DNA from: Fistularia commersonii
Lineage: Eukaryota; Chordata; Actinopteri; Syngnathiformes; Fistulariidae
NCBI GenBank assembly: GCA_037954325.1
Contig: JBBMNZ010000019.1
Location: 12,794,501-12,858,500, forward strand
Direction of reading: 5' to 3'
DNA: 64,000 nt
The position numbers and the translations under genes are program-made. The notes under the pieces are model-generated. The model did no database searches. It was not told the DNA's origin and saw nothing but the letters and a program-made list of their open reading frames with translations. Below are positions 1-10,889 of this stretch, in pieces; within the stretch, counting starts at the first letter, position 1, and the number at the start of each line of letters is the position of its first letter.

Positions 1-112
1 TACACTTGCTGACTCACCCATTCACTAACTCACACTTTTCCGCCATTGGTCATCCCATTTTCGCCCCCCTACCCTTCACCCCTTCACCCCGCATCCCCAA
101 CTCCCCCCATAG

Positions 113-1931
113 AGGAGCAGCTGGATGATCCTAAAGGGTGAGATTGATGGACAGATGGTCCCAGAAGACATGGACCCCCGCAAGTCCACCTGCAGCCTAC
201 CCACGGACACCTCCCAGCCCAGTGAGCGCCGCCCACCTTCACAACCCCTGCACCCCACCTCACCTTCCAACCTCCCCAGGTCAAAGGTTAACTGTCCCTT
301 TTTTTGCCAGACTTCCCCTACAGCAAGTCAGCATCCCTGCCTGGGTACGGCAGGAACGGCATCTACAAGGTGGGCAACCTGTCAGATCCTGCCCTTCTCG
401 ACCTTTGACCTCAGGGTCACTGGGGTGGGGGAGGTAAAGGGAGGGCAGAATGCAGGAATCTAGTCAAGTCTGTGTATGTCATCAGTTCATTTGTTCGTTG
501 CTAACGAACCAATGCAACACTAATTAGTGCTAGTCCCCTTCTTAGTCCCTGTTGTAGTCATAATCCTAGACCTAGTCCATCAAAGTCTTGAAGCTACTCA
601 TAACTAGTTCTGGTCCAAATCCTGATCCTTTATAGATCCAAGTCCTAATGCAAGCCCTAATCCTAGTGCTGGTCCAAGTCTTCATTCTTGTGTGCATCCT
701 TGTCCTAGTCCTAATCCTGAACGTTATCCTTACCCAGCCACCGATTCTAGTCCTAATCCTGGTCCTTATCCTACTCCGTATTCTAGTCCTGATCCAGTTT
801 CTGGTCTAAATCATAGTCCTGAGGCTTGTCCTGATCATAGTCCCAATCCTAGTCCTGATCCTAGTCCAGAACATGGCGAACCCACACAGAGAACTCAGGT
901 CTTGCAACCAGGAAGTTGGGGTTTGATTGGAAGGTGATCCAATGTAGCTCAGCGGGGGAACATTCTGTGTTCTCCAGACCTGACAAAAGAGTGGACACGG
1001 CAGGAACCGCCTTAGGAACCTGTCCTCTCCACAGGGGTTTCCATGCTAAGAGCTTCCTGTGGAGAGGACGGGTTCCAAAGGCAGTGCTGCTGCTAGGTGC
1101 TAGCATGCTAAACATCAAAAGGACAAAACCTGGAATAGGTATTGGTGTGTGTGTTCCAGCAAGCGGCTGAGATGGCCGAGGATGACCTGGACCCGGACTC
1201 CCAGAGCTGGGGAGGCATGAGAGGTGAGAACCAGGTTCCTCCTTGGGTATGTGTTCTGATGTTCTTATCTCATGGTTCCACCACACTAACCCCCCCCTCC
1301 CTTTCTGCTCCTCCTCCATAGAGTACAAGGTAGGATTTGGACCTTTCAAATACTTCAAAAACTCAAGTACACTGTACTTTGTCTGAAGTACTCTCGGGGG
1401 CATGGCAGGTGTACCCCTACGAGATGCTGGCGGTGACACACAGAGTGAAGGTGAAGCTTCCCAGAGACATCGATCGGACCAGGCTGGAGGTGAGCGCCAT
1501 CTGTCTGAACATCTGCACCACCTCCTGGAGACCAGAACCTGGTCCTGGTTCTGGTCTCCTGGTTCTGCACATTTTATTTTGAAGGGTCAGCGTCCCCAAT
1601 TGAGACACGGCGCGTGCTGCAGCTGTGTGATGATGTCACCCTCTGCTTGATGTCAATTGGTTCGTCCTCATTGTAGCTAGCATTGTAGCATTGTTTCTAG
1701 CTAATCACTGTATACCCCTGGATGACATCACATATCTGCTCAATGTGTTATCAGAAATTGGCTTGGATGGGTTTCGGAGTCTGTTGCCATGGTAACACCC
1801 CCCTCCCCTCTTTGCAGAGGCACCTGTCTCCCGAGGACTTCCAGCAGGTGTTCGGGATGAGCCTGGAGAACTTCGAGCGCCTGGCGTTGTGGAAGAGGAA
1901 CGACCTGAAGAAGAAGGCCCGTCTCTTCTGA
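113..1931 (+). CDS. ablim2: ablim2, actin-binding LIM protein 2 (3' end, partial)
   Basis: Last six coding exons of an actin-binding LIM protein; the LIM domains lie upstream of the window. Exons by splice signals and phase: 113-221, 311-369, 1160-1223, 1322-1329, 1409-1489, 1818-1931 (stop 1929-1931), 435 nt giving 144 residues. The linker starts RSSWMILKGE and continues with FPYSKSASLPGYGRNG and GMREYK. The villin headpiece follows (RHLSPEDFQQVFGMSLENF) and ends in the charged actin-binding tail WKRNDLKKKARLF. ABLIM proteins bind F-actin through the headpiece and link it to LIM partners. From remembered family sequences, SSWMILKGE and LALWKRNDLKKK fit ABLIM2 better than ABLIM1 or ABLIM3, and afap1 downstream agrees with the human ABLIM2-AFAP1 order. 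The 1322-1329 exon is only 8 nt. The first exon listed assumes phase 0 at 113 and is the least certain. Confidence 0.93.
640..872. repeat. hexanucleotide minisatellite in ablim2 intron
   Basis: Degenerate tandem array of CCTAATCCTAGT-type hexamers (agtcct/aatcct) in the 370-1159 intron. It reads as Ser/Pro/Asn/Asp-rich peptide in one frame, but lies between well-supported exons and has no splice signals of its own. Confidence 0.75.
1009..1082. repeat. long perfect-like hairpin in ablim2 intron
   Basis: Arms 1009-1035 and 1056-1082 are 27 nt each and pair with one A/A mismatch and one G-U wobble around a 20-nt loop. The size resembles a pre-miRNA or fold-back element. I do not recognise it as a known microRNA, and the sequence alone cannot show that it is expressed. 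Confidence 0.7.
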
Positions 1932-2960
1932 GGCGGGGGGGGGGGAGGGGATCTGTGTGTTTCGGGGGGGAGGGGGGTCTGACCCCTGCACTTCTGCCTG
2001 CAAACATCACGTCATCTGCCGTCGACGCCACGGGAGGGGGGCGCCACGGCTTGGAGGGGGAGGAGCTCCGTTTGCATGGCCTGTGTTGATGCTCCTCCCC
2101 CCCGCCTGTCACACACCCCTTCAAAACAAAAGCTTTTATTTTGAAGTCTCATACCGGCTTCCTGCCCCCCCCCCGCCCCTTCCGACCTCTTCCGTCTTCC
2201 AGGGCTCACCTCGTGCCCCCCCCAACATAGCATTTATACTCATGAGGCTAACAAAATGGGTGTGTTAGCATCACGCTAGATGTTTGGATTCCTGCCTCGT
2301 CGATGAAAACGTCCAATCATCACCTTTGTTTCGGAGACCCCCTCCCCCACCCCTTCAGCAGAATGAGAAGCCGGGTAGTTCGGAAAAAAGTCCGACCAGC
2401 ATGTCAAACATAAGTCCCTCGTAAATCAGCTGCGATGGGGGGGGGGGGGGGCAAACGTGGCGGCTAATCAAAGGTGGGGGGGGTAAAAAAGAATGTGGGA
2501 GGTTAAGGGGGGGAAACAAAAACACTCATAATATTTTTATAAGGTATTTTTCACCTCTGGAGAGAATCGCCATGGCAACAGTGGGATGTGGCTGTCAGAG
2601 CGCAAACACACACACACACACTTGGAGAGCCCATGCTGATTCTGTTCGGCTTCTCAGCTATTACTGTGCTATAACCGTGTAATAACCTTGGGTGCATGGA
2701 CGCTGTCATGAAGGCAGCATGCACAGCGGCGGGGGCGTCCCCGTCGGGGTGCGAGTGTTTACTGATATCTATTTCGCTGCGTGACGAGGAAGGGGCTTTT
2801 ATTTTGAAACCCAGGGGGAGGGGCTTCCTGGGGGCGTGGCTTGTTTCAGTTTCCTGTTTCCCCCTCGAGTGTCCAATCAGATGTCCGTCCTGTGAAACAC
2901 TAACGTCGTGTCCCGTCTGATACTCACCCGCTATTAAAGTGCTTTGAAGAACCCGGAGAA
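1932..2960 (+). other. ablim2: ablim2 3' UTR with ATTAAA poly(A) signal
   Basis: Non-coding sequence after the ablim2 stop, with G-runs (about 1935-1975 and 2438-2451) and C-runs. An ATTAAA hexamer at 2933-2938 is the best poly(A) signal, so the transcript probably ends near 2955. Confidence 0.6.
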
Positions 2961-3094
2961 CGTGTCCCGTCCCTCATTGAAGAACCTCAGCCTCAGCAGA
3001 CCTTCTCCCAGGACCACCAGGGTTCTGCTCCTCCAGAAGGGCCATGCATCTCAAGAACGATACTGTTCCAAAGATTGATGGAAAAATCCAGATC

Positions 3095-3230
3095 TTCCTG
3101 TCAGGGTTCTCCAGGTTATCCTGGCTGTATGTTCTCATGCGTGTTCTCTAAACTGCCCGTTGGTGTGAATACTTGGATGATTGACAGCTGACCTATCCAG
3201 GTTAAGCCCCGCCCCTGTTTTTTGATTGGT
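3095..3230 (+). mobile_element. tRNA-headed teleost short repeat, body fragment
   Basis: Contains the recurring series GGTTCTCCAGG, AACTGCCCGTTGGTGTGAAT, GATGATTGACAGCTGACC and AGGTTAAGCCCCGCCC. The same blocks recur in this order near 13.4, 36.4 and 38.5 kb. I match the family from memory of common fish repeats. Confidence 0.5.
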
Positions 3231-3279
3231 AAGTCACAGAGAACCTGGTCACTCTGGACAAATGGAGAACAATTCTGAA

Positions 3280-3308
3280 GAGTGTTTGTGTGTGCATGTG
3301 TGTTTCTC

Positions 3309-3356
<48 letters not shown>

Positions 3357-3545
3357 TGACTTGTGTGCACATGTGTGTTGTTGGTTTAAATGTGTGTGTC
3401 TGTAAGATTGTGTCTGTATTTTAGCGCATATATGTGTGTGAGAATGTGTGTGTTAGTGAATGGCATGTGTGTGTGTGTGTTTGAGTGTATATGTCTGAGA
3501 GTATGGGTGTGTGTGTGAGTGTTATTGCTTGTGTGTGTGTGTTAG

Positions 3546-3576
<31 letters not shown>

Positions 3577-3765
3577 TAGTCTCTCTGAGTGTGTGTGTCG
3601 ATACGTTCAAGTGTCTGTACATGTGTGTGTTCATGTGTTTGAGTGTGCACAGCGCCGTGCCAGCCATCAGCGAGTGAGTGTTTCTGTGTTTTTGAGTGTG
3701 TAAGTCTCTCTGTGAATGTGTGTGTATGTTAGTGCATGTGAGCGTGTATGTGTCAGCACATGTTT
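3280..3765. repeat. (GT)n-rich low-complexity block
   Basis: A near-pure (GT)n run at about 3313-3356 is followed by 400 bp of imperfect GT with TGAG and TGTC interruptions. Open frames across it are repeat artefacts. Confidence 0.9.
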
Positions 3766-5620
3766 CTGAATTAGAACTTAACCACTACAATGTTGACATT
3801 GCAGCTCTTAGTGAAACCAGGTTCATTGATGAAGGCTCCCTGAAGGAAGCAGGGCTGCACTTAGTCCCCAACCCCCCCACCCCTGAAAAAAAAAGAAAAC
3901 GAAGAAATTAACATATGTATGTATATGCACTTGTATGTATGTATGTTTTGCACTTTTTGTAAGTCGCTTTGGATAAAAGCGTCTACCAAATGACTGTAAT
4001 GTAATGTAATGTATCAGCCACCGGAGCAGACGATACCAGGAGTGGTTTAACGATAATACAGGCAAAGTGCCGTATTCAACAACCCCACATCTGCTGCACA
4101 CTGCACTCTGGACATCGAAGGCTAATGAGATACAATCATATGATACGCACAACTTTTATGATGAAAAACATCTTTGGCCCGAGATACTGCTCGGTCTCTC
4201 GCTTGAAGGCTTCTGATGGTACAACCCACCTCGAAGACCAGAAGCTCATCATCAACAGATGGGCAGAACACTTTGAAGCTCTCCGACAGACCCCTCAGTG
4301 TTGGATGAGTTACCTGACCATCCCACTGATGAGGAACTCCATCTCCCACCAACCTTTGAGGAGGTTGGATGTGCAGAAAGATTGCTGAATAACAACAACC
4401 CCCCTGGCCCTGATAACATTTCTGAGGAGATCTTCAAACACGGAGGCTACCTTTGCACTCGCACACTCTACTTCTTTATGGCAGCAAGAAAAAGGCCCTC
4501 AACTGTGGAGGGACACAAACATCATCACCATCTACAAAGGTATTTCACTACTTGCGGTTGCTGGCAAAGTCTTTGCCAAAGTCATGCTGCACAGACGGAT
4601 GGATAACATCTCAGAGCAGCTGTGTCTGAATCACAGTGTGGATGCAGAAGGAGCAGAAGCACTGTGGACAGGGTCTTTACAGCAAGGCAACTTCAGGAGA
4701 AGTGTTGAAAACAAAACCGGACGTCTTCATGGGCGTTCATTGACTCAACAAGAAGCTCCTATGGAGTATCCTCCTGAAAATCGGCTGCACAAGTTGCACT
4801 CCTTCAAAAGTTTGACATGAGGATGATGGCATGTGTCACTACTGGAGGCCAGGAATTTGACACTTTTAGGTTCTGTACTGGTGTACATCATGGATGTGTC
4901 CTTGGTCCAGTGCTTTTTCATATCTTCCTGCTACATGTGACACTGCTGGTACGTGAAAAAATCAAGAACAGTGGGATTGCGGCGGACTTCGGGCTCGGTG
5001 GAAACCTTTTTAACATCAGAAGCCTTCAGGCTGTCATAAAAGTAACCTCCGAGCACGTCATCGAGCTACAGTATGCAGACGACTGTGCAGTTCTGGTCCA
5101 CTCACCAGAAGCACTTCAAGCTGTACTCACAGCTGTAGCAAGTGTCTAAGACAGACTGGATCTCTGTATATGTAGCAAAGACCGAGGTACTGTGCTAGTG
5201 GGCAGCTAGTACCCCACCTCACCCACCAACCTTCCCCATCTCTTCACCGGCCCCTTGCAATTACAGAGTCTTTTCAATACCTTAGACGCTTCCTCTCCAG
5301 CGGCTGCAGCATGGAAAGGGAGATTCAAAATCGGATAGATCAAGCATCGTCTTCTTTCAGAACAAACACCTCCGCACTAAAGCATCTGTTTACCAGGCAG
5401 TAGTCTTAACAACACTCCCTTACATCTGTGAAGCATGGACACTGTACGCACAACATAAGGATGCTCGAGGCCTTCCATATCAGATGCCTACAATACATCC
5501 TAAGTATATCCTTGGAGGGACCGCGTCCCCCACACAGAGATACTCCGCAACACCAACTGCGTCAGTATCATGGTCGCAGTCAGCTAACAAGGTATGCACA
5601 GACTTGAGGAGGACCAAACT
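3766..5620 (+). mobile_element. degenerate non-LTR retrotransposon (endonuclease end to RT C-terminus)
   Basis: Broken reading frames carry LINE landmarks in order: VDIAALSETRF (endonuclease; about 3796), INRWAEHFEAL (about 4250), PPGPDNISEEIFKHGG (about 4400, RT fingers), CTGVHHGCVLGPVLF (about 4880), LQYADDCAVLVHSPE (about 5068, the YADD catalytic motif of reverse transcriptase) and YQAVVLTTLPYICEAWTLY (about 5390). Stops and frameshifts throughout make it inactive. The family is common in animals. I did not assign the clade. It is clearly different from the RTE copies elsewhere in the window. Confidence 0.85.
3920..4014 (+). mobile_element. L2-type LINE/SINE 3' tail nested in the LINE
   Basis: GTAAGTCGCTTTGGATAAAAG followed by CGTCTACCAAATGA and a GTAAT tail at 3959-4012 is the conserved 3' end shared by fish L2-clade LINEs and their SINE partners. 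It interrupts the older LINE between its endonuclease and RT remnants, so it inserted later. Confidence 0.8.
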
Positions 5621-5739
5621 GATGGATGAAGAAAAGCACAAAGACATGAAGCCAGCATTATATTTACACCTTCAGCGTGTGGATTCGCCTGCCCTCACCG
5701 CAGCAGACAGCGTGGATCGAGGATTGGACTCATGCTTAG

Positions 5740-6090
5740 CCGTCTGTGAGTGTTTTTTTCTGTGTGTGTGTATCTGAATGTTTGTGTGTATAAGTGTATC
5801 CGAGTGAGTGAGTGTGTGTGTGCTTGTGTTTGAATGTGGGTGTCTGAGTGAGTGCATTTGTGTGTGCGTGTGTGTGTGTGTGTCTGCGTTTTTGTGTGTG
5901 TCTGTTTGTTTGAGTGTGTGCATGTTTGAGAGTGTGTCTGTGACTCCATTTGTATGTGTGTTCGTGTGTGTGCATGTGTGTCTGCGTGTTCGTGTGTGTG
6001 TATGTGGGTGTATGTGACCCTAAAAACCAGCACAAGACACCAATGGTTTTATCATACAGACATTTATTTTATATATGTGTGTGTGTGTGT
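5740..6090. repeat. (GT)n-rich block ending in a poly-T tract
   Basis: Imperfect GT/TGTC/TGAG repeats at 5750-6013 and a (GT)n-T14 tract at about 6072-6103. The reverse strand shows Thr/His-rich frames that are artefacts. Confidence 0.85.
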
Positions 6091-6108
6091 TTTTTTTTTT
6101 TTTAACGC

Positions 6109-6144
6109 GGTGACGTCATGGGTGTATACACTCATGACGTTACC
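6109..6144. promoter_or_regulatory. 36-bp near-perfect palindrome with two CRE-like sites
   Basis: The two 18-bp halves match as an inverted repeat at 16 of 18 positions, centred on GTATAC. It holds a full consensus CRE (TGACGTCA, 6111-6118) and a mirrored TGACGTTA-type site. CREB/ATF dimers bind this motif. It sits just upstream of a GC-rich promoter-like block. Confidence 0.7.
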
Positions 6145-6350
6145 ACCGTGAAGCCTCTGAGCCGGACAGAAGCGTCTCAATGAAGGGCGGCTCCTCCTCG
6201 CTGCTTCCGCCTCCCTCGGACCGGCCGCTGATTGGCCGGGGCTGCTGTCAATCATCGCCCCCAGCCCCGCCCTCCTCCATTGTGGCCGGTCAGACAGGAG
6301 CAGCGTGGAGGAGAAGAAGGAGAAGGAGGAGGAAGAGGAAGACGAGCGAG
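6145..6350 (+). promoter_or_regulatory. orphan CpG-rich promoter and possible untranslated first exon
   Basis: GC- and CpG-rich stretch with an inverted CCAAT box (GATTGGCC near 6230), a purine-rich GAG/GAA tract and a strong 5' splice site GAGCGAG|GTAAGA at 6350/6351. This is typical of a vertebrate first exon. No coding exon follows locally. It could be an alternative distal first exon of afap1 or a lncRNA start. Confidence 0.45.
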
Positions 6351-6589
6351 GTAAGAAGAAGCATGGGGTCCTGGTTCCGCCGGCGGCTCGAGGGTGGGCC
6401 TTACTTCCGCCGGATCTGACTTTTTGTTCGGATTCATTGTGTTCAACTTGAATAAGTTGGACCGGTTCCGACGGCCTTTATTGTGGAGGGGTTTGGGCCG
6501 GAAGTGAACCGGAGGCGCTCTTGCGCGTGACTCCGGGGTGTAAGAGCTGCGCTTCCGGCGCCGTCATCTCGATTTAAGGTTATAGGAAG

Positions 6590-6800
6590 TGTATGTGTGT
6601 GTGCATGTGTGTGTGTGTGCGGGGGGGGGGGGGGGGGGGGTACAAAGGAACATGTGGCAGGATAGGAGGAAGAAGAGGAGGAGGAAGAGGAGGGGGACTG
6701 TGATTAATTGGCCAGCCGAGGGGGATGTGAGTGATGCTTTTGTGGGGGGAGGGAGGGGGAAGCCAGCTGGGAGTCTGTGTGGGGGGGGGGTGACTGGACA
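6590..6800. repeat. GT, poly-G and purine tracts
   Basis: (GT)n from 6593, a G-run at about 6620-6640, then GGA/GAA-rich sequence to about 6700 and further G-runs near 6742 and 6781. No gene signal is seen. Confidence 0.8.
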
Positions 6801-6914
6801 TTGAAATAGTTGACATATAATATGTAAATATAAAGATAAGGTTTGTTTATGTCCATATAGTACATCTCCCTATGGTATTGGTACAGCTTGGTGCAGAGAT
6901 GGAACTACGCTTGT

Positions 6915-7650
6915 CTTGAAGTGCACAGAAGTGTGAGGTGCAGGACATGTATGCTCGCTGTGAGACAGTGGGGAAGGATGACGTGGGCGTGACAGACGAA
7001 TTCAAGATGGAGGTGGGACTGCATCAGGGGCAGCTCTGAGCCTCTCCTTGTTTGCAGTGGTGATAGACAGGGTGGCAGATGAAGTTGGACAGGAACCTCC
7101 ATGATGTTTGCAGATGACATTGTGAGTTGTACTGAGAGCAGGGAGTAGGTGGAGGAATATCTAGAGAGGTGGAGGTATGCCCTTGAAAGGAGAAGAATTA
7201 AGGTGAGCCGCAGCAAGACAGCATTTCTGTGTGAATGAGAGGAGCTCTACAGCGTTTTAAATATCGAGGGTTAACAGCAACAGATGGTGGAGAAGAGGTT
7301 GAGAAAGTTAAGCCAGAGTGAAAGGAAAGGTGTAGAAAACGGACGTGAGAGTAGCCATGTTGTCTGCTTTGGAGACACTGATGAAAAGCCAGGAGGCAAA
7401 GCTGGAAGCAGCAGATAGGAAGATACGGAGGTTCCTCTTTGGGAGTGAGGAGGACGGAGAGGATCACGAATGGGTCCACCGGATGCTAACAGCACATGTT
7501 AGATGTTCTGGAGATAAAGTCAGATTAAGATGGTTTGGACATGGACAGAGGAGGGATGGTGAAGAGCTGGGTAGAAGGATGCTGAGGTTGGAGCTGCCAG
7601 GCAGGAGGTCCAGGGGAAAACCAGTGAGGAGATTAAAGGGAGCATGCATA
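6915..7650 (+). mobile_element. RTE (Expander-like) LINE, 3' half, degenerate (copy A)
   Basis: Frames give VTDEFKMEVGLHQG (about 6988), then FADDIVSCTESRE (about 7105, the catalytic Asp pair of RT) and a C-terminal region with VRRMLTAHVRC-like and LGRRMLRLELPGRRSRGKP (about 7570) sequence. Stops and frameshifts interrupt it. The same family recurs at 42.3-43.7 kb and 56.1-56.5 kb. RTE assignment rests on remembered fish RTE (Expander) sequences. Confidence 0.8.
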
Positions 7651-7675
7651 CATCCATATCTATGCATGCACATTT

Positions 7676-7706
7676 CTATATATATATATATCTATATATA
7701 TGTATA
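7676..7706. repeat. (TA)n microsatellite
   Basis: Alternating TA run with two interruptions, directly after the LINE fragment. Confidence 0.85.
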
Positions 7707-7960
7707 GCTACAGGCCAAAATAGATGACTCCAGTCGAGGAGCACATGATCTAATGATCGCATGCTCACATGGTGGACCCTCAGCAGGTTCTCTGCCTGTC
7801 CAAAAATGGAAAAGGCTTCTGTGTGCCCAGAGAGAACCATGTTCTCCAAATCAAGTCCCAGAGCTCTGAAGGCCTGGAGGCCTGAAGTTTTGAAGGTGTC
7901 GAGGTCCTGACTATCTTTGTGAAGGACCCAGGAGGCTTTTATTGGGCTTTTAGTCCTCTG

Positions 7961-7984
7961 CCCCCCCCCCCCCCCCCCCCCCCC
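7961..7984. repeat. poly-C tract of 24
   Basis: Uninterrupted C run, read as a G-run on the other strand. Length is error-prone in assemblies. Confidence 0.9.
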
Positions 7985-8219
7985 AGTCCAGGTGTTTGCC
8001 CTGCAGGTAACGATCCACTGAGAGAAAAGAAAAGCAGAAACATCTGATCTCTTCTCCTCCTCCTTTGCTTTCCTCCCGGCTCAAGTGCTCGCACAGATCT
8101 AGCACAAGGGAGGGAGAAGGGGGTCACATGACCATCCAAGATGGCCACCACCGGTGTATGTTGTAGTTGTCCGCCCCATGGTTTCGGAGGCAGGGTAATA
8201 GCTAGCAGGCACAGCTAGC

Positions 8220-8465
8220 AGACAGTTAGGTAATGGAGGGTTGTTGCTACATAATTATTAATAACATAGGATTTTGTTACTACATTGGCATTAATAATGT
8301 AGCTTTTTGTGTTACTGCATTGGTATGAATGCAGTTTTTTTTTTTGTTACATTGTTATCTAAGCAGTATTTTGGTAGGACCTTGTAATTCATGTAGTATT
8401 TTGTTACTAAATTGCTATAAATGAAGTATTTTGTTACTACATGAATGCAGTATTTGTATTAGAAC
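8220..8465. repeat. AT-rich minisatellite
   Basis: Repeats of a roughly 30-40 bp unit built on TTTTGTTACTACATT and AATGTAGTATT, degenerate. No gene signal. Confidence 0.6.
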
Positions 8466-8573
8466 AAAAACCAAAGTGGAATATTTGCATTCGTACTGTC
8501 TACTTTTTGAGTTTTTTGCTTTTGATTGCCTCACAAAATACTTCAGTTTGTAGTTTTTACATTACACCTCACA

Positions 8574-8809
8574 GAGTGAGTGAGTGAGTGAATGAGTGAG
8601 TGAGTGAGTGTGCTTGTAACATCCGGAGATCACACTCCTTTCAACTCTCCATCATCATATTTGTGTGTCTGTGTGTGTGTGGGTGTGTGTGTGTGTGTGT
8701 GTGGTTATGTGTGTGTCTCTACAGGCTGAGGAATGACTTTCTTCTGGACGTGTCGCTGCAGGGCTGCAGTTAGAAAAGCATTAGTCAGAAATAATGGAGG
8801 GGGAGGTCC

Positions 8810-8849
<40 letters not shown>

Positions 8850-8850
8850 T
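8574..8850. repeat. (GAGT)n and (GT)n microsatellites
   Basis: GAGT tetranucleotides at about 8575-8610, GT runs at about 8660-8720 and a long GT run at 8812-8847. Confidence 0.9.
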
Positions 8851-9202
8851 TATGTTTCTCATATTTGCCAAAACATGTAGCTCAGACGTTTCACCTCGAC
8901 TTCACTTTTATTTTCTTCTCTCATTTTCACACTGTTGGATGATTGACAGCTGACATCCCCTTTCAGCCCCGCTCCCCGCGCCATAGTCCTCCGAGATTGG
9001 CTACGCTCCCTGCCAGCGAGATAAGAGGTGTAGATGATCAGTGAATGAGAGAAATTAGGAATGATGTTGAACTTGTTTGGTTCTCCAGGAAGCGGCATGA
9101 AGAACAGTTGTGGAACCTGGAGAACGTATGTGGAACCTCCTCCGGGTTCCAGTGGTTCTGCCTGAGCCCTTCGGGGTCAGTAGAAAACCTGATGAATACT
9201 GG

Positions 9203-9339
9203 GAGTGTGTGTGTGTGTGTGTGTGTGTGTGTAGTGATACGTTGTCCTGGAAACCTGATATTTTCTCGTCGGGGGGTTTGTTTTTACTGGAAGCGTCTTT
9301 ATCGCCCTGCTTTTCTTCCACTGCGACCCTGAGTTGTGT

Positions 9340-9404
<65 letters not shown>

Positions 9405-9405
9405 A
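9203..9405. repeat. two (GT)n arrays
   Basis: GT runs at about 9204-9232 and a long one at about 9334-9403, with 100 bp of unique sequence between. Confidence 0.95.
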
Positions 9406-9654
9406 TATTGCTCGCACTGTGCACAGATGCACACACACGTACACATGCCATTTGTTTTACCTTATTATCTTTTAATGTTTTTGAAGTCACCTTCTATTTC
9501 TTTAACTGGGCTAATTTATTCCCCATGTTTGCCTGAATCTCCTGCTCCTCTGGTGAGGAGTGAGTGTGTGTGTGTGCGTGTGTGTTCGTGTGTAACTGAT
9601 CCACACACAGGTTGATCATCGTCTCTAGTTCAGTAAAATCATCTTATACAACTT

Positions 9655-9900
9655 CCATGGATGAAAAGAAGTAGAAATTATTGTGACCAGTGATGATTAT
9701 ATAGTAATGAACACAACCAGCGGTTATTACGTTGTAATAATTTGAACCAGTGGTTATGACATAGTAAGTGATTGGACTAGTTTTAATTTCATAGTAGCTA
9801 ATGGCATCATTGGTTATTACATAGTTATTAACACAACCAATGGTTGTTACATAGTTATTAACACAACCAGTCGTTATTGCATAGTAATTACACATTGTGA
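9655..9900. repeat. minisatellite, roughly 30-35 bp unit
   Basis: About seven degenerate copies of a unit containing ACACAACCAGTGGTTATTAC and ATAGTAATTA. Confidence 0.75.
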
Positions 9901-10017
9901 CTTGTTCCTCAGACAAGGATGGCAGCAACGGGAAAGAGAGGAGATGATTGTTGGTTAGACCTCTAGTCTTTCACCCTGACCTCTCAACACCCTCACAGCT
10001 GGCTCTACACACATTTC

Positions 10018-10331
10018 AACACACAAGCACACACACACACACACACACATATACAGGCATACACAACAAGGAGTAAACACACACACACTAACTCACGCAC
10101 ATACAGACATTCAAACGGACAGACACACACATACACATGCATCACATACAGACTCACACTCTCTCACATACACATATGCGCACACACATATACAACCAGG
10201 TGCACATACACACAAACTCAGACATCACATACAGACATACACACACATACAGGTCAAACATTAAAAGAATAAAATAGAATAAATCCAAAGTCTTTTAAAA
10301 AAATCATGCAAGTTGTGTGCGTGTGCGTGTG

Positions 10332-10371
<40 letters not shown>

Positions 10372-10521
10372 CGTGCGTGCGTGTGTGTGTGTCTGCACCA
10401 GGGGCAGTTCATTAACTCACACTCCTCTGAAAACATGCCGCTTCTCTGCCAGTGGAATTCCATTTCCTGCATGAAATCCAGCCGGGTCTGCCTTATTGTT
10501 GTGGAGGGGGGGTCATAGTCT

Positions 10522-10574
<53 letters not shown>

Positions 10575-10676
10575 ATTTACACACACAGTGCCTTATAAAC
10601 CCCTGCAGGCTTGTAGACAACAGAGAAACACCAATCCCCCACAGAGAGCAGGGAGAGGTCTAAGCCCCAAGACATG

Positions 10677-10715
<39 letters not shown>
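10018..10715. repeat. CA/GT-rich block
   Basis: Interrupted CA repeats 10018-10255, GT run 10317-10393, pure (CA)n about 10525-10572 and 10680-10713. The unique spacers show nothing recognisable. Confidence 0.9.
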
Positions 10716-10718
<3 letters not shown>

Positions 10719-10889
10719 ATGTTTTCTCCAAACTGAGAGAGCAAATTTCCATCAGCTCTGGAGATGAGGTTCCTCCTCCAGAGGGTCACCCCTCTAGGTC
10801 CTCCTTGTTGGAGGGGGCGGGGCTTCAGGCTGTGTGGACCAATAGCAACTGTTTCATCAAAGCTTTGGTTTTGTGTCTGGTTGCTACAA

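Noticed and set aside
113..137. Ending the first ablim2 exon at the GGGTGAG donor at 137
   Set aside because: The phase also fits, but it removes MILKGEIDG-type sequence that matches the family. The donor at 221 (CCCA|GTGAGC) keeps it and is in phase.
113..221. Extending the exon to the AG|GTCAAA at 279
   Set aside because: Leaves phase 2, incompatible with the exon at 311.
9110..9475. Cys/Val-rich and Thr/His-rich open frames over GT/CA arrays here and elsewhere
   Set aside because: Translations of dinucleotide repeats, with no other coding evidence.
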